64,000 nt of DNA, taken from the NCBI RefSeq assembly GCF_030709675.1, contig NZ_JAUZQD010000018.1, positions 1 to 64,000 on the forward strand, written 5' to 3'. Under the pieces are notes generated by a model, which was given only the letters and a program-made list of their open reading frames with translations, was not told the origin of the DNA and ran no database searches. Positions 34,048-42,741 of the stretch are shown piece by piece. This DNA comes from Symbioplanes lichenis (GTDB taxonomy: Bacteria; Actinomycetota; Actinomycetes; Mycobacteriales; Micromonosporaceae). Both the position numbers and the translations under genes were made by a program. How positions within the stretch are numbered: the first letter of the stretch is position 1; every line of letters starts with the position of its first letter.

Positions 34048-34410
34048 ACAGAACGGATGGCCGGCCGGGTCGAGATAGACCCGGACGTCCTCCTGCGGCT
34101 GGTAGTCGGCCTGGGTGGCCCCGGCCTTCTCGGCGTGCGCGCCGGCCTCGTCCAGGTCGGTCACGTGGATGTCGAGATGCACGCTCATCTGCGGGTCGCC
34201 GGGGCCCGCCGGCCACACCGGGCGCACGTAGCGCTCCTCGGTCTGGAAGGACAGCCCCGGCCCGCCGTCCGGGGCGCCCAGCTTGACCCACTCCGGCTCG
34301 TCCTGGACGACGCTCCAGCCCAGCAGCCGCTGGTAGAACGCCGCGAGCTCCCGGGCGTCCGGCGAGTCCAGCACCACTCCGGCCAATGTCATGTGCGGTC
34401 GCTCACTCAT
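34036..34410 (-). CDS. VOC family protein (glyoxalase/bleomycin-resistance fold)
   Basis: A 124-residue protein made of two beta-alpha-beta-beta-beta modules. The pattern VVLDSPDARELAAFYQRLLGW opens the first, HLDIHVTDLDEAGAHAEKAGA the second, and YLDPAGHPFCLFL closes it, as in many actinobacterial VOC proteins. Metal ligands would come from the His of HLDIHV and Glu/His positions, but the substrate is not inferable. It overlaps the convergent otsA end by 12 bp. Confidence 0.88.
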   Translation of the reverse strand: MSERPHMTLAGVVLDSPDARELAAFYQRLLGWSVVQDEPEWVKLGAPDGGPGLSFQTEERYVRPVWPAGPGDPQMSVHLDIHVTDLDEAGAHAEKAGATQADYQPQEDVRVYLDPAGHPFCLFL

Positions 34411-34439
34411 GTGAGTGAGCTACCCATTCCCCTGCGTCA

Positions 34440-35633
34440 CTACCCCAGTTCGTTCACGACGTCGCCCAGGACCACGACGGCCGGGGGCCGGATGCCCGCC
34501 TCGGCGACTGCTCCGGCCACCTCGCCCAGAGTGCTGCGCAGGACCCGCTGGGTGGATGTCGAGCCCTCCTGGACCACGGCGGCGGGCGTGCCGGCGGACT
34601 TGCCGTCGGCCACGAGACGCTCGGCGATCTTCGGCAGGTTCTTGAGGCCCATCAGGATCACCAGGGTGCCCCGGGCGCGGGCCAGCGCGGACCAGTCGAC
34701 CAGGGACAGCTCGCTCTCCGGCGGCACGTGCCCGGAGACGACGGTGAACTCGTGGGCGACGCCGCGGTGGGTCACCGGGATGCCCGCCAGCGCCGGCGCG
34801 GCGATCGAGCTGGTCACCCCCGGGACCACCAGGACGGGTACGCCGGCCCGCGTGCACGCCACGACCTCCTCCCCGCCCCGGCCGAAGACGAAGGGGTCGC
34901 CGCCCTTGAGCCGCACCACGAACTTCCCGGCTCGTGCGCGGTCGACGAGGACGCGGTTGATCTCCTCCTGGGCGACCGAGGGGCCGTACGGGATCTTGGA
35001 CGCGTCGACCAGCTCGACGTCCTCGCGCAACTCGTCGAGGAGCATGCCCGGGACGAGCCGATCGGCGACCACCACGTCGGCCAGGGCGAGCAGGCGGCGT
35101 CCCTTGACCGTGATCAGCTCGGGGTCGCCCGGCCCGCTGCCCACGAGCGCGACCGTGCCCTTGATGTCCGCGGCCTCGGCCGTGGCGGTCTCCAGCGCCG
35201 TCGAGATGGCATCGCGCACCGCCATCGCGCGACGGCGATCACCACTGTCGGTCACCGCGACTGTGATGTCATCCCGGCGGGCCACCGCGGGTGTCCACGC
35301 CGTGGCGGCGTGCCGGTCGTCGGCCCGGACACAGAAAGTGCCGCTCTTATCGGCTTCAACGCTGATTTGTTCCGCGGCCTCGACGTCATCGACCGCCACC
35401 TGGATCAGCCAGGCGCCGGCCACGTCGGCGGGCTCGAAGCGCCGCGCCGTCCAGGTGATGCGGCCACTCTCCACGTAAGCGTGCAGAGCCGGCGTCAACT
35501 CCGGGGAGACGACGTGCACGTCCGCGCCGGCCGCGAGCAGGGCGGGGAGGCGCCGGGTGGCGACCGCTCCCCCACCGACCATGAGGACGCGCCGGCCGTC
35601 GAGCTTGAGCGCCAGGGGGTAGAGGTTGCTCAC
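34440..35633 (-). CDS. cysG: Bifunctional precorrin-2 dehydrogenase / uroporphyrinogen-III C-methyltransferase (CysG-like)
   Basis: A 397-residue fusion. The N-terminal part (1-150) is a CysG-N/SirC-like Rossmann domain (LMVGGGAVATRRLPALLAAGA) that oxidises precorrin-2. The C-terminal part is the SAM-dependent methyltransferase of CobA type with VGSGPGDPELITVKG, RLKGGDPFVFGRGGEE and VPGVTSSIAAPALAGIPVTHRG. It supplies sirohaem and the early cobalamin pathway. The ferrochelatase activity of E. coli CysG cannot be judged from sequence. The GTG overlaps the cobT stop in GTGA, so translation is coupled. Confidence 0.92.
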   Translation of the reverse strand: MSNLYPLALKLDGRRVLMVGGGAVATRRLPALLAAGADVHVVSPELTPALHAYVESGRITWTARRFEPADVAGAWLIQVAVDDVEAAEQISVEADKSGTFCVRADDRHAATAWTPAVARRDDITVAVTDSGDRRRAMAVRDAISTALETATAEAADIKGTVALVGSGPGDPELITVKGRRLLALADVVVADRLVPGMLLDELREDVELVDASKIPYGPSVAQEEINRVLVDRARAGKFVVRLKGGDPFVFGRGGEEVVACTRAGVPVLVVPGVTSSIAAPALAGIPVTHRGVAHEFTVVSGHVPPESELSLVDWSALARARGTLVILMGLKNLPKIAERLVADGKSAGTPAAVVQEGSTSTQRVLRSTLGEVAGAVAEAGIRPPAVVVLGDVVNELG

Positions 35634-36685
35634 TTCTCGGTGACCCCTGCCGTGTCGAAGGTCGAGACCTCGCGGAGGACGCGCACGGCGCCGGAGACGA
35701 TCGGCAGCGCGAGCACGGCGCCCGAGCCCTCGCCCAGGCGCATGCCGAGGTCGAGCAGCGGAGTGAGGCCGAGGTGGTCGAGGGCGACGGTCGCGCCCGG
35801 CTCGGCCGAGCGGTGCCCGGCGACCATGGCGGCCACGGCGTCCGGGGCGAACGCGGCCGCCACGAGCGCTGCCGAGGCCGCGATGACGCCGTCCACCACG
35901 ACCGGCACCCGGCGGGCGGCCGCGCCGAGGATGAACCCGGCGAGGGCGGCGTGCTCCAGACCGCCGACGGCGGCCAGCGTCGCGAGCGGCTGGGCGGGGT
36001 CGGGACGGTGCAGATCGAGGGCCTGCGTGACGACGTCGACCTTCCGGGCGTACGTGTCGTCGTCGATGCCCGTCCCGCGTCCGGTGACCGCCGCCGGGGT
36101 CGCCCCGGTGAAGGCGGCGATGAGCGCGGCCGCGGGCGTGGTGTTGGCGATGCCCATGTCGCCGGTCACGAGGCACTTCGCGCCGCCCTCGACGAGCGCG
36201 GCGGCGACCGAGATGCCGACCTCCAGCGCGGCCTCGGCCTCGGCCTGGGTCATCGCGGGCTCGACGGCGAGGTTACGGGTGCCGCGCCGGATGTTCGCGT
36301 CGAGCAGCGTGTCGCCGCCGTGCAGCGGGATGCCGACGCCGACGTCGACGACCATGATCGAGGCGCCCATCTGGCGGGCGAGGGCGTTGACCACGGCGCC
36401 GCCGGCCACGAAGTTCGCGACCATCTGCGCCGTGACCTCCTGCGGCCACGGGGTGACGCCGGTGGCGTGCACACCGTGGTCCCCCGCGAACACGGCGATC
36501 GCGGCCGGCTCGGGCAGCGGCGGCGGGCAGACCCCGGCCAGGCCCGCCAGGCGCACGGACAGCTCCTCGAGCGCCCCCAGCGAGCCGGCCGGCTTGGTCA
36601 GGCGGTCCTGCAGCTCCCGGGCGGCGGTCATGGCCTGCTCATCGGCGGGCGCCACGGCCGCGAGCGTCGACTCGAGGGGTGTCAC
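35630..36685 (-). CDS. cobT: Nicotinate-nucleotide--dimethylbenzimidazole phosphoribosyltransferase
   Basis: A 351-residue enzyme that activates the lower ligand of cobalamin as alpha-ribazole phosphate. Visible motifs are RLTKPAGSLGALEELSVRLAG at the N-terminus, AGDHGV, the GMGIANTTPA-type segment (TGDMGIANTTPAAA), GRGTGIDD and the C-terminal LGEGSGAVLALP with the catalytic Glu. The GTG start follows GGAG at five bases; upstream extension of the frame is not supported. Overlaps both cobC (GTGA) and the cysG-like gene (GTGA). Confidence 0.95.
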   Translation of the reverse strand: MTPLESTLAAVAPADEQAMTAARELQDRLTKPAGSLGALEELSVRLAGLAGVCPPPLPEPAAIAVFAGDHGVHATGVTPWPQEVTAQMVANFVAGGAVVNALARQMGASIMVVDVGVGIPLHGGDTLLDANIRRGTRNLAVEPAMTQAEAEAALEVGISVAAALVEGGAKCLVTGDMGIANTTPAAALIAAFTGATPAAVTGRGTGIDDDTYARKVDVVTQALDLHRPDPAQPLATLAAVGGLEHAALAGFILGAAARRVPVVVDGVIAASAALVAAAFAPDAVAAMVAGHRSAEPGATVALDHLGLTPLLDLGMRLGEGSGAVLALPIVSGAVRVLREVSTFDTAGVTEK

Positions 36686-37728
36686 TGGAACTCCTTCAGA
36701 ACAGCTCTCAACGTATCCACGAACGCGTCGGTAGTGGCAGTGTCGCGCACGGCCACGCGCAGCCAATCGGCGCCCAGCCCCGGGAACGTGTCGCCACGGC
36801 GCACCGCGTAGCCACGTTTGCGCAGCTCACTACGTACCTCGGAAGCTTTTTGGATTTTGATGGTGACGAACGCGGAGGCCGGCTCGCCCGCGATGGTGAT
36901 CTCCGGCACTTCTTTCAGCGCATCGACCAGGTGCCGGCGCTCGGCGGCCAGCTCCTCGGCGATCGCCCGCTCGGCGGCGACCCCTTGCGGGCCCGCACAG
37001 GCCTCGGCGGCGGCCAGGGCGGGAGTCGAGACGGCCCAGAGGGGCTGCGCCTTCGCGAGCTGCGCGATCAGCTCCGGGGCACCCAGCACGTAGCCGATCC
37101 GGAGGCCCGCCAGGCCCCAGGTCTTGGTCAGGCTGCGGAGGACGAGCAGGCCGGGCAGGTCGCGGCGACCGGCGAGCGACTCGGGCTCGTGATCGATCCC
37201 GGGGCGGAACGTCGTGTCCGCGAACGCCTCGTCGACCACGAGCACCCGGCCGGGGCGGGCGAGCTTCGCCACCTCGGCCGCCGGGTGCAGCACCGACGTC
37301 GGGTTGGTCGGGTTGCCGACGAAGACGAGATCGGCCTCCTCGGGCACGAGCGCGGCATCCAGCCGGAAGCCGTCCTCCTCGCGCAGCAGCACCCGCTCGA
37401 CCTCGTGACCCGCGTTGCGCAATGCGGCCTCAGGCTCGGTGAACTGCGGATGCACCACAACCGCCCGCCGTCTGATTGTCTGCGCGATCAAGACGAAGGC
37501 TTGGGCGGCGCCCGCGGTGAGCAGCACCTCGCCGTCGCCGCGACCGTGCCGGGCCTGCACCGCGCGGGTGGCCGCGGTCGCGTCCGGATAGGCGGCCAGC
37601 TCGGTGAGCGTCGCGGCGATCGGGCCGGCGAGCCAGGGCGGCATCGGCTGACGGCGGACGTTCACGGCCAGGTCGACCAGCCCCGGTGCCACCTCCGCGT
37701 CGCCGTGGTGGTGCAGATCCATCTCCAC
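36682..37728 (-). CDS. cobC: CobC, Rv2231c-type PLP-dependent aminotransferase/decarboxylase
   Basis: A 348-residue fold-type I PLP enzyme related to histidinol-phosphate aminotransferase and L-threonine-phosphate decarboxylase. It is thought to make the (R)-1-amino-2-propanol phosphate arm of cobalamin. The PLP lysine is in LRSLTKTWGLAGLRIGY, with NPTNPTSVLHP and VVDEAFADTTF as further cofactor-binding motifs. First gene of cobC-cobT-cysG, all overlapping by four bases. Divergent from the PBP gene with a 74-bp gap and no riboswitch. Confidence 0.9.
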   Translation of the reverse strand: MEMDLHHHGDAEVAPGLVDLAVNVRRQPMPPWLAGPIAATLTELAAYPDATAATRAVQARHGRGDGEVLLTAGAAQAFVLIAQTIRRRAVVVHPQFTEPEAALRNAGHEVERVLLREEDGFRLDAALVPEEADLVFVGNPTNPTSVLHPAAEVAKLARPGRVLVVDEAFADTTFRPGIDHEPESLAGRRDLPGLLVLRSLTKTWGLAGLRIGYVLGAPELIAQLAKAQPLWAVSTPALAAAEACAGPQGVAAERAIAEELAAERRHLVDALKEVPEITIAGEPASAFVTIKIQKASEVRSELRKRGYAVRRGDTFPGLGADWLRVAVRDTATTDAFVDTLRAVLKEFQ

Positions 37729-37802
37729 GGGCCCAGCATGACTGACGAGCTTTTTTCACCGTGGCCAGGGCCGCACTGCCCGATTTGTCATACCTTCGAG
37801 AG

Positions 37803-39929
37803 GTGACGAAGACCATCTCCCCCCTCATCCGCGCCGGCCTCGTCTCCGGGGTCATCGTGGCTGGTCTGATCTTCCCGCTCGTCGCCCTGGCCGGCGTCGG
37901 CGCCAAGACGGGGGCGGACGCGCTCGCCAACATGCCCGAGCAGCTGACGGTGGTGCCCAACGCGCAGTCCACCTACGTCTACGCCAACGACGGCAAGACG
38001 CTGCTCACGATGTTCTACGAGGAGCATCGCAAGCCGACCGACCTGGCGGACATGTCGCCGTACGTCACGCAGGCGATCGTCGCGTCCGAGGACACCCGCT
38101 TCTACGAGCACAACGGCGTGGACGCCAAGGGCGTCGCCCGGGCCTTCGTCGCCAACCAGCAGGCCGGGGGCGTCTCGCAGGGTGCGTCCACGCTGACCAT
38201 GCAGTACGTCCGGATGGCCCTGCGCGACGGCGCGCGCACGCCCAAGGAGGCCCTCGAGGCCACCGAGCAGACGACAGCGCGCAAGCTCCGGGAGATGCGG
38301 CTCGCCATAGAGCTCGAGAAGCGGGTGTCGAAACAGGAGATTCTCGAGCGCTACCTCAACTCGGCGTACTTCGGGCACCGGGCGTACGGGATCTTCGCCG
38401 CGTCGGAGGTCTTCTTCTCCAAGACGCCGAAGCAGCTGACGCTGACCGAGGCGGCGCTGCTGGCCGGGCTGGTCAAGGCCCCTTCCGCGTACGACCCGGC
38501 GGTGCACAACCAGCGCGAGGCGACCGAGCGCCGCAACTACGTGATCGACCAGATGGTCAAGATGGGCTCGATCACGGCGGCGCAGGGCCGGGCCGCGCAG
38601 CGCACCAAGATCAAGCTGAACCTCACGACGCCGCCCAACGACTGCGTCTCGGTGCCGAAGAAGCACAACGACTGGGGCTTCTTCTGCGACTACCTGCGCA
38701 ACTGGTGGATGGAGCAGCCGGCCTTCGGCGCCAACGCCCAGGAGCGCCTGGAGAACCTGCGCCGCGGCGGCTACAAGGTCGTCACCACGATCGACCCCCA
38801 GATCCAGGCCAGCGCCATGGAACACGTGCTGGACAAGGAGAAGCGCAAGAGCGTCTACGCCCACGGCGAGGTCGTCATCGAGCCCGGCAGCGGGCGGATC
38901 CGCGCCATGGCCGTCAACCGCCGCTACTCCCTCGACCAGAAGAACAACGGCGAGCACAGCGACCGGCGCAAGCGCGGCGACATCCTCGGCAACTACCCCA
39001 ACACGGTCAACCCGCTGCTGGGCGGCGGCGACATGGCGGGCTACCAGGCCGGGTCCACCTTCAAGATCTTCACGATGCTGGCGGCGCTCGAGGACGGCAT
39101 GCCGCTCACGACGTCCTACTACGCGCCGCCGCAATTCGTCTCCAAGTACATCGTCGAGCCGGGGCCCGCCGCGTGCGGCATCCGCTGGTGCCCGAAGAAC
39201 TCCAGCAAGTCGATGACCGGGAACCAGACCATGTGGAGCGGCTTCGGGAAGTCGGTCAACACGTACTTCGTCCAGCTGGAGCAGAAGGTCGGCGCCCAGA
39301 AGGCGGTGCGCATGGCCGAGCGGCTCGGGCTCAAGTGGCGTACGACGGTCGACAAGGAGCTCTCCGCGCCGGACCGCGCCAAGGGCTGGGGCGCCTTCAC
39401 CCTGGGCGTCAGCGCGGCCACGCCCGTCGAGATGGCGAACGTCGTCGCCACCCTCGGCGCCGAGGGCAAGTACTGCGAGCCGATCCCGGTCCAGGTCATC
39501 AACACGCGGGACGGGGCCAGCCTGACGTACGAGAACAAGAAGGTCGCCGGGCCGCGCTGCCACCAGGCCGTGTCCGTGGAAGTCGCGCGGGCCGCCACGG
39601 ACGCCGCCCGCTGCGTGACCGGCTACGGCGCGGCCCGCGGCAGCTGCGGCGGCTGGGAGACGTCGCCGATGGTCCACGCCACGATGCGGCGGCCGGTGGC
39701 GGGGAAGAGCGGAACCACGGACAGCAACCGGAGCGCCTGGTTCATCGGCTTCACACCCCAGCTGGCGGCGGCCGCCTTCGTCGCCGACCCGGACAACCCC
39801 GAGAACAAGGTGGGGACGAGCCGGGGCGCGATCTCGAAATTCACGGTGGCGGAGACGCTGCGGGACGCCTTGAAGGGCCGGCCCAAGGCGAAGTTCACGC
39901 CGCCGTCGGACGAGATGGTGCACGGCTGA
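37803..39929 (+). CDS. Class A penicillin-binding protein (bifunctional transglycosylase/transpeptidase)
   Basis: A 708-residue murein synthase, PonA-like. A single N-terminal helix (about residues 9-32) leads to the GT51 domain with Glu96 in ASEDTRFYEHNGVD and QGASTLTMQYVR. The transpeptidase domain has Ser418-Thr-Phe-Lys421, the SVN motif (GKSVNTYF) and Lys635-Ser-Gly-Thr. No PASTA domain is present. The start is debated: this GTG lies six bases after TACCTT (37791-37796), a leaderless layout. A GTG at 37761 would add 14 residues without better signals. Confidence 0.94.
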   Translation: MTKTISPLIRAGLVSGVIVAGLIFPLVALAGVGAKTGADALANMPEQLTVVPNAQSTYVYANDGKTLLTMFYEEHRKPTDLADMSPYVTQAIVASEDTRFYEHNGVDAKGVARAFVANQQAGGVSQGASTLTMQYVRMALRDGARTPKEALEATEQTTARKLREMRLAIELEKRVSKQEILERYLNSAYFGHRAYGIFAASEVFFSKTPKQLTLTEAALLAGLVKAPSAYDPAVHNQREATERRNYVIDQMVKMGSITAAQGRAAQRTKIKLNLTTPPNDCVSVPKKHNDWGFFCDYLRNWWMEQPAFGANAQERLENLRRGGYKVVTTIDPQIQASAMEHVLDKEKRKSVYAHGEVVIEPGSGRIRAMAVNRRYSLDQKNNGEHSDRRKRGDILGNYPNTVNPLLGGGDMAGYQAGSTFKIFTMLAALEDGMPLTTSYYAPPQFVSKYIVEPGPAACGIRWCPKNSSKSMTGNQTMWSGFGKSVNTYFVQLEQKVGAQKAVRMAERLGLKWRTTVDKELSAPDRAKGWGAFTLGVSAATPVEMANVVATLGAEGKYCEPIPVQVINTRDGASLTYENKKVAGPRCHQAVSVEVARAATDAARCVTGYGAARGSCGGWETSPMVHATMRRPVAGKSGTTDSNRSAWFIGFTPQLAAAAFVADPDNPENKVGTSRGAISKFTVAETLRDALKGRPKAKFTPPSDEMVHG

Positions 39930-39955
39930 TCACGCCTGTGCTTCTCCTCTCCACC

Positions 39956-39984
39956 CGGGCCCTGGTCGTTGCGACCGGGGCCCG
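39956..39984. terminator. Bidirectional hairpin between convergent genes
   Basis: 13-bp stem (one G-T wobble) CGGGCCCTGGTCG / CGACCGGGGCCCG with a TTG loop, between the PBP stop and the stop of the convergent TIGR03086 gene. Confidence 0.7.
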
Positions 39985-40012
39985 GTCCGTTGCGCGCGCC
40001 GCTCCGCCGGGC

Positions 40013-40615
40013 TCAGTGGGCGGACGTGGTCGGGCGCCAGTGCGGGTCGCGGCCGGCCAGGGCGACGGCCTGCTCGAGCAGCGACGCCTCGTCGCCGGTC
40101 GCCACGCGGGGGCCGAAGAGGCCGGGGCTGCCCTGCTCGGGCTGCTGCGACAGGAACTCGACGAGATGCTCGAGCAGCCGCGGGTCGGCGGCGTATTCCT
40201 GACCGGTGGCGCGGGCGAGGTCCCAGCCGTGCATCGTCAGCTCGTTGACCGCGAAGGTGCCCATGGCCGCCGCGGGCAGGGTGACCCCGCCGACCGTGGT
40301 CGTGCCCTCCCAGGCGGCCGGCACCTTCCAGGCGTTGGACAGGTCGACGAGCATCTCGGGCAGCCGCACCCGCCAGTGCGCGGGCAGGTCGGCGGCGGAG
40401 GGCTGCGGTGGCGGGCCGTCGGTGCCGGGATCGGTGCGTTTCCGGGCGCCCTGGCTGAAGGCCCAGCTCAGGCCGAGGAGGTGGGCGAGCAGATCGCCGA
40501 CGCTCCACGCGGGGCAGGGCGTCGGCGCGGTGAGATGCTCGTCCGTGAGGCCCAGCAGCAGGCCCCGGATCCGGCGCACCGGCGGGTCGAAGTCGAGCGG
40601 CACACGATCGGCCAC
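40013..40615 (-). CDS. TIGR03086/DinB-like mycothiol-type metal-binding protein
   Basis: A 200-residue four-helix-bundle protein of the DinB/mycothiol-dependent maleylpyruvate isomerase superfamily. The metal-ligand pattern is visible as PCPAWSVGDLLAHLLG (His) and NELTMHGWDLARATG (His with the preceding Glu). Members of this group use a divalent metal and often mycothiol; the reaction here is unknown. The GTG start follows GGAGGGA at about eight bases. Lies downstream of cobB in the same direction with a 74-bp gap. Confidence 0.85.
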   Translation of the reverse strand: MADRVPLDFDPPVRRIRGLLLGLTDEHLTAPTPCPAWSVGDLLAHLLGLSWAFSQGARKRTDPGTDGPPPQPSAADLPAHWRVRLPEMLVDLSNAWKVPAAWEGTTTVGGVTLPAAAMGTFAVNELTMHGWDLARATGQEYAADPRLLEHLVEFLSQQPEQGSPGLFGPRVATGDEASLLEQAVALAGRDPHWRPTTSAH

Positions 40616-40689
40616 GGTGGGTCTCCCTCCTCGCGGTCCCCTCACCGTACGACCACCCACCGACAAAAAGCGCCCCCGGAGATCCGCTC

Positions 40690-42657
40690 TCAGCCCGGCT
40701 GCTGGTGGTGGCCGGCGGAGAGCGACAAAGTGGCCTCGTCCTGATCGCCCACCGGGCCGGGATGCGGCGCGAAGCTCGCCGGTCCGGGGGCGCCTGACGC
40801 CGGGAAGGCACCCGGGCCGGACGCCGGCAGAGTGCTCGGGCCGGACGCCGGGAACGTGCTTGGGCCGGACGCCGGGAAAGTGCTCGGACCGGACGCCGGG
40901 CCGGAGGCCGGGACGCTCGCCACACCGGCGGGCCCGTCATGCGACGCCGCACCCGGCACGCGGGCCGATCCGGCGGCCGGTGAGATCGCCTCCGGAGCGC
41001 CTGCCGCATTCCCCTGGGGACCGCTCGGCCACGCCGGACCACTGGCCGGGCTCGGCCGCGCCGGACCGCTCGCCTGGCTCGGCACGGCGGCCTGCGCACC
41101 GCTCAGCGGAACCGTGGCGTGCCCGGGGGCGTTCTGAACGGGCGCGTACTGCTGCTGGCCGGGACTCTGCGACGCGGCGTGCGCGACGTTGGTCACGTCG
41201 ACCGGGGCCGGGCTGAGCGTCTGCGTGGTCGCGGCCGACGCCGAGCCGAGCGTGCCGGCCGCCGACGCCGAGCCGAGCACGGCCGACGCCGAGCCGATCG
41301 TGCCCGCCACCGCCGCCGCGACGACCCGCCGGGCGATCTCGGGGGCGCCGGCCCAGTGCAGGCCGAGCTGAGAGGCGTGCACCTGGCGCCAGACGAAGCC
41401 CTCCGGGTTGCCGCCCGACCACGTCCACGCCGGAACGTGACCGGCACGCGGGGACACGATCGCGCGGTGCTGCTTGTAGCCGGTGATGCGGGCGCCGGCC
41501 GGGGCGAGCGGGTTCGTCGACGGGGCGGTCGCCTCGCGGTAGCCCGCGACCGTCTGGGTGCCGGTCGTGGCCGTGGCGTCGATCACGCCGCACATCGGCC
41601 GGCCGTCGAAGTCGCGGGTCAGCCACGGCAGCCCCACGCCCTCGGCGATGATCGGGCCGCCCTCGTGCGCGAGCTGGGCCACGGCGGCGCAGAGCCGGCG
41701 GTTGGCGGAGAGCTCCTCGGCGTACCCCTCGGGCAAGCCGGCGCCGATCATCAGGCCGCGCGTGCCCGGCGGGAGCGCCTCGTCACGCAGCGGGTCGAAC
41801 ACCGCGACGTCCGCGCCGGCCGCCGTGAGCAGCTCGGCCGTCTCGACATAGGTGTACGGGGCGCCGGGCCCGCCGGCCAGCGCGATCACCGGGCGCTGCA
41901 GCGGCAGGTCGGGGCCCTCGAGCGCGTCGGCCGGGCTCCACGGCGCCGCGGGCACGGCCGGCGCGGTGCCCGCCAGGGCCATGATGCGGTCGAGATCGAG
42001 CGCGCCGGCGACGGCTTCACCCAATCGGCGTACGGCCCGGGCGGCCTCGACCGTGCGGTGCGCCACCGGCACGGGGCCCTGCCCGCGCGCCGGGAGCACG
42101 GCGGGAAGGTCACCGCGGCGCAGGGCACCCAGCACCGGCATGCCGATGTCGTCGAGCGCTGTGCGCAACATCTCCTCGTGCCGGGGCGACGCAACGCGGT
42201 TGAGCACGACGCCGCCGAGGTGCACCATCTCGTCGAACATCCGGAAGCCGTGCACCAGCGCCGCCAGCGAGTGCCCCATCGCGGCCACGTCGACCACGAG
42301 CAGCACGGGGGCGCGGAGCGCGGCGGCCACGGCGGCCGTACCGTCGAGCTCGGGCTGGCCCGTCAGGCTGTCGAACAGGCCCATCGCGCCCTCGATGACC
42401 GACAGCTGGCTGCCCGTGGCACCGTGCGCGAAGAGCGGCGCGATCCGCTGCGAGCCGACCAGGCGCGGATCGAGGTTGCGGCCGGGGCGGCCGGCAGCGA
42501 GGCCCAGATAGGCGGCGTCGGTGTGATCGGGGCCGACCTTGAACCCGGCCGCGGGAACGCCACGCGCCGCGGCCGCAGCCAGCAGGCCCACCGCGACGGC
42601 GGTCTTGCCGTGCCCGGACGAGGGCGCGCTCACCACCAGGCGGGGTTGGGTGGACAT
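40690..42657 (-). CDS. cobB: Cobyrinate a,c-diamide synthase CobB with altered glutaminase site and long C-terminal extension
   Basis: A 655-residue protein; CobB is usually about 460. The N-terminal ATPase half is intact: SAPSSGHGKTAVAVGLL, FKVGPDHTDAAYL, VIEGAMGLFD. It would amidate the a and c side chains of cobyrinic acid with glutamine. The class I glutaminase half is altered: where family members have AEC(G/A)G the sequence reads IIAEGVGLPWL, with Gly340 in place of the nucleophile Cys. The usual GHEFH becomes GYKQH. The family ending VHASQLGLHWAG is followed by about 190 low-complexity residues with GSASA and ASGPSTFP repeats. The ATG follows GAGGGAG. Confidence 0.88.
   Translation of the reverse strand: MSTQPRLVVSAPSSGHGKTAVAVGLLAAAAARGVPAAGFKVGPDHTDAAYLGLAAGRPGRNLDPRLVGSQRIAPLFAHGATGSQLSVIEGAMGLFDSLTGQPELDGTAAVAAALRAPVLLVVDVAAMGHSLAALVHGFRMFDEMVHLGGVVLNRVASPRHEEMLRTALDDIGMPVLGALRRGDLPAVLPARGQGPVPVAHRTVEAARAVRRLGEAVAGALDLDRIMALAGTAPAVPAAPWSPADALEGPDLPLQRPVIALAGGPGAPYTYVETAELLTAAGADVAVFDPLRDEALPPGTRGLMIGAGLPEGYAEELSANRRLCAAVAQLAHEGGPIIAEGVGLPWLTRDFDGRPMCGVIDATATTGTQTVAGYREATAPSTNPLAPAGARITGYKQHRAIVSPRAGHVPAWTWSGGNPEGFVWRQVHASQLGLHWAGAPEIARRVVAAAVAGTIGSASAVLGSASAAGTLGSASAATTQTLSPAPVDVTNVAHAASQSPGQQQYAPVQNAPGHATVPLSGAQAAVPSQASGPARPSPASGPAWPSGPQGNAAGAPEAISPAAGSARVPGAASHDGPAGVASVPASGPASGPSTFPASGPSTFPASGPSTLPASGPGAFPASGAPGPASFAPHPGPVGDQDEATLSLSAGHHQQPG
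40814..40909. repeat. 24-bp in-frame minisatellite in cobB, four copies
   Basis: Units begin GGGCCGG (once GGACCGG) at 40814, 40838, 40862 and 40886. They encode the octapeptide ASGPSTFP or close variants on the minus strand. The 24-bp length preserves the reading frame. Confidence 0.9.
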
Positions 42658-42729
42658 CGGTGGCTCCCTCGTGATCGGTAAGAATTCGCACCCTACCCGC
42701 CGGGCGCGGGGGGCCGTCGGCAGCAGGGG

Positions 42730-42735
42730 TAGCCT
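42730..42735 (+). promoter_or_regulatory. -10 hexamer for leaderless SURF1 message
   Basis: TAGCCT followed after six bases by the GTG start codon; no ribosome binding site is present. Confidence 0.55.
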
Positions 42736-42741
42736 CGGTGC

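Noticed and set aside
36686..37802. Cobalamin riboswitch upstream of cobC-cobT
   Set aside because: The gap between cobC and the divergent PBP start is only 74 bp, too short for a B12 riboswitch, and no B12-box-like sequence is seen.
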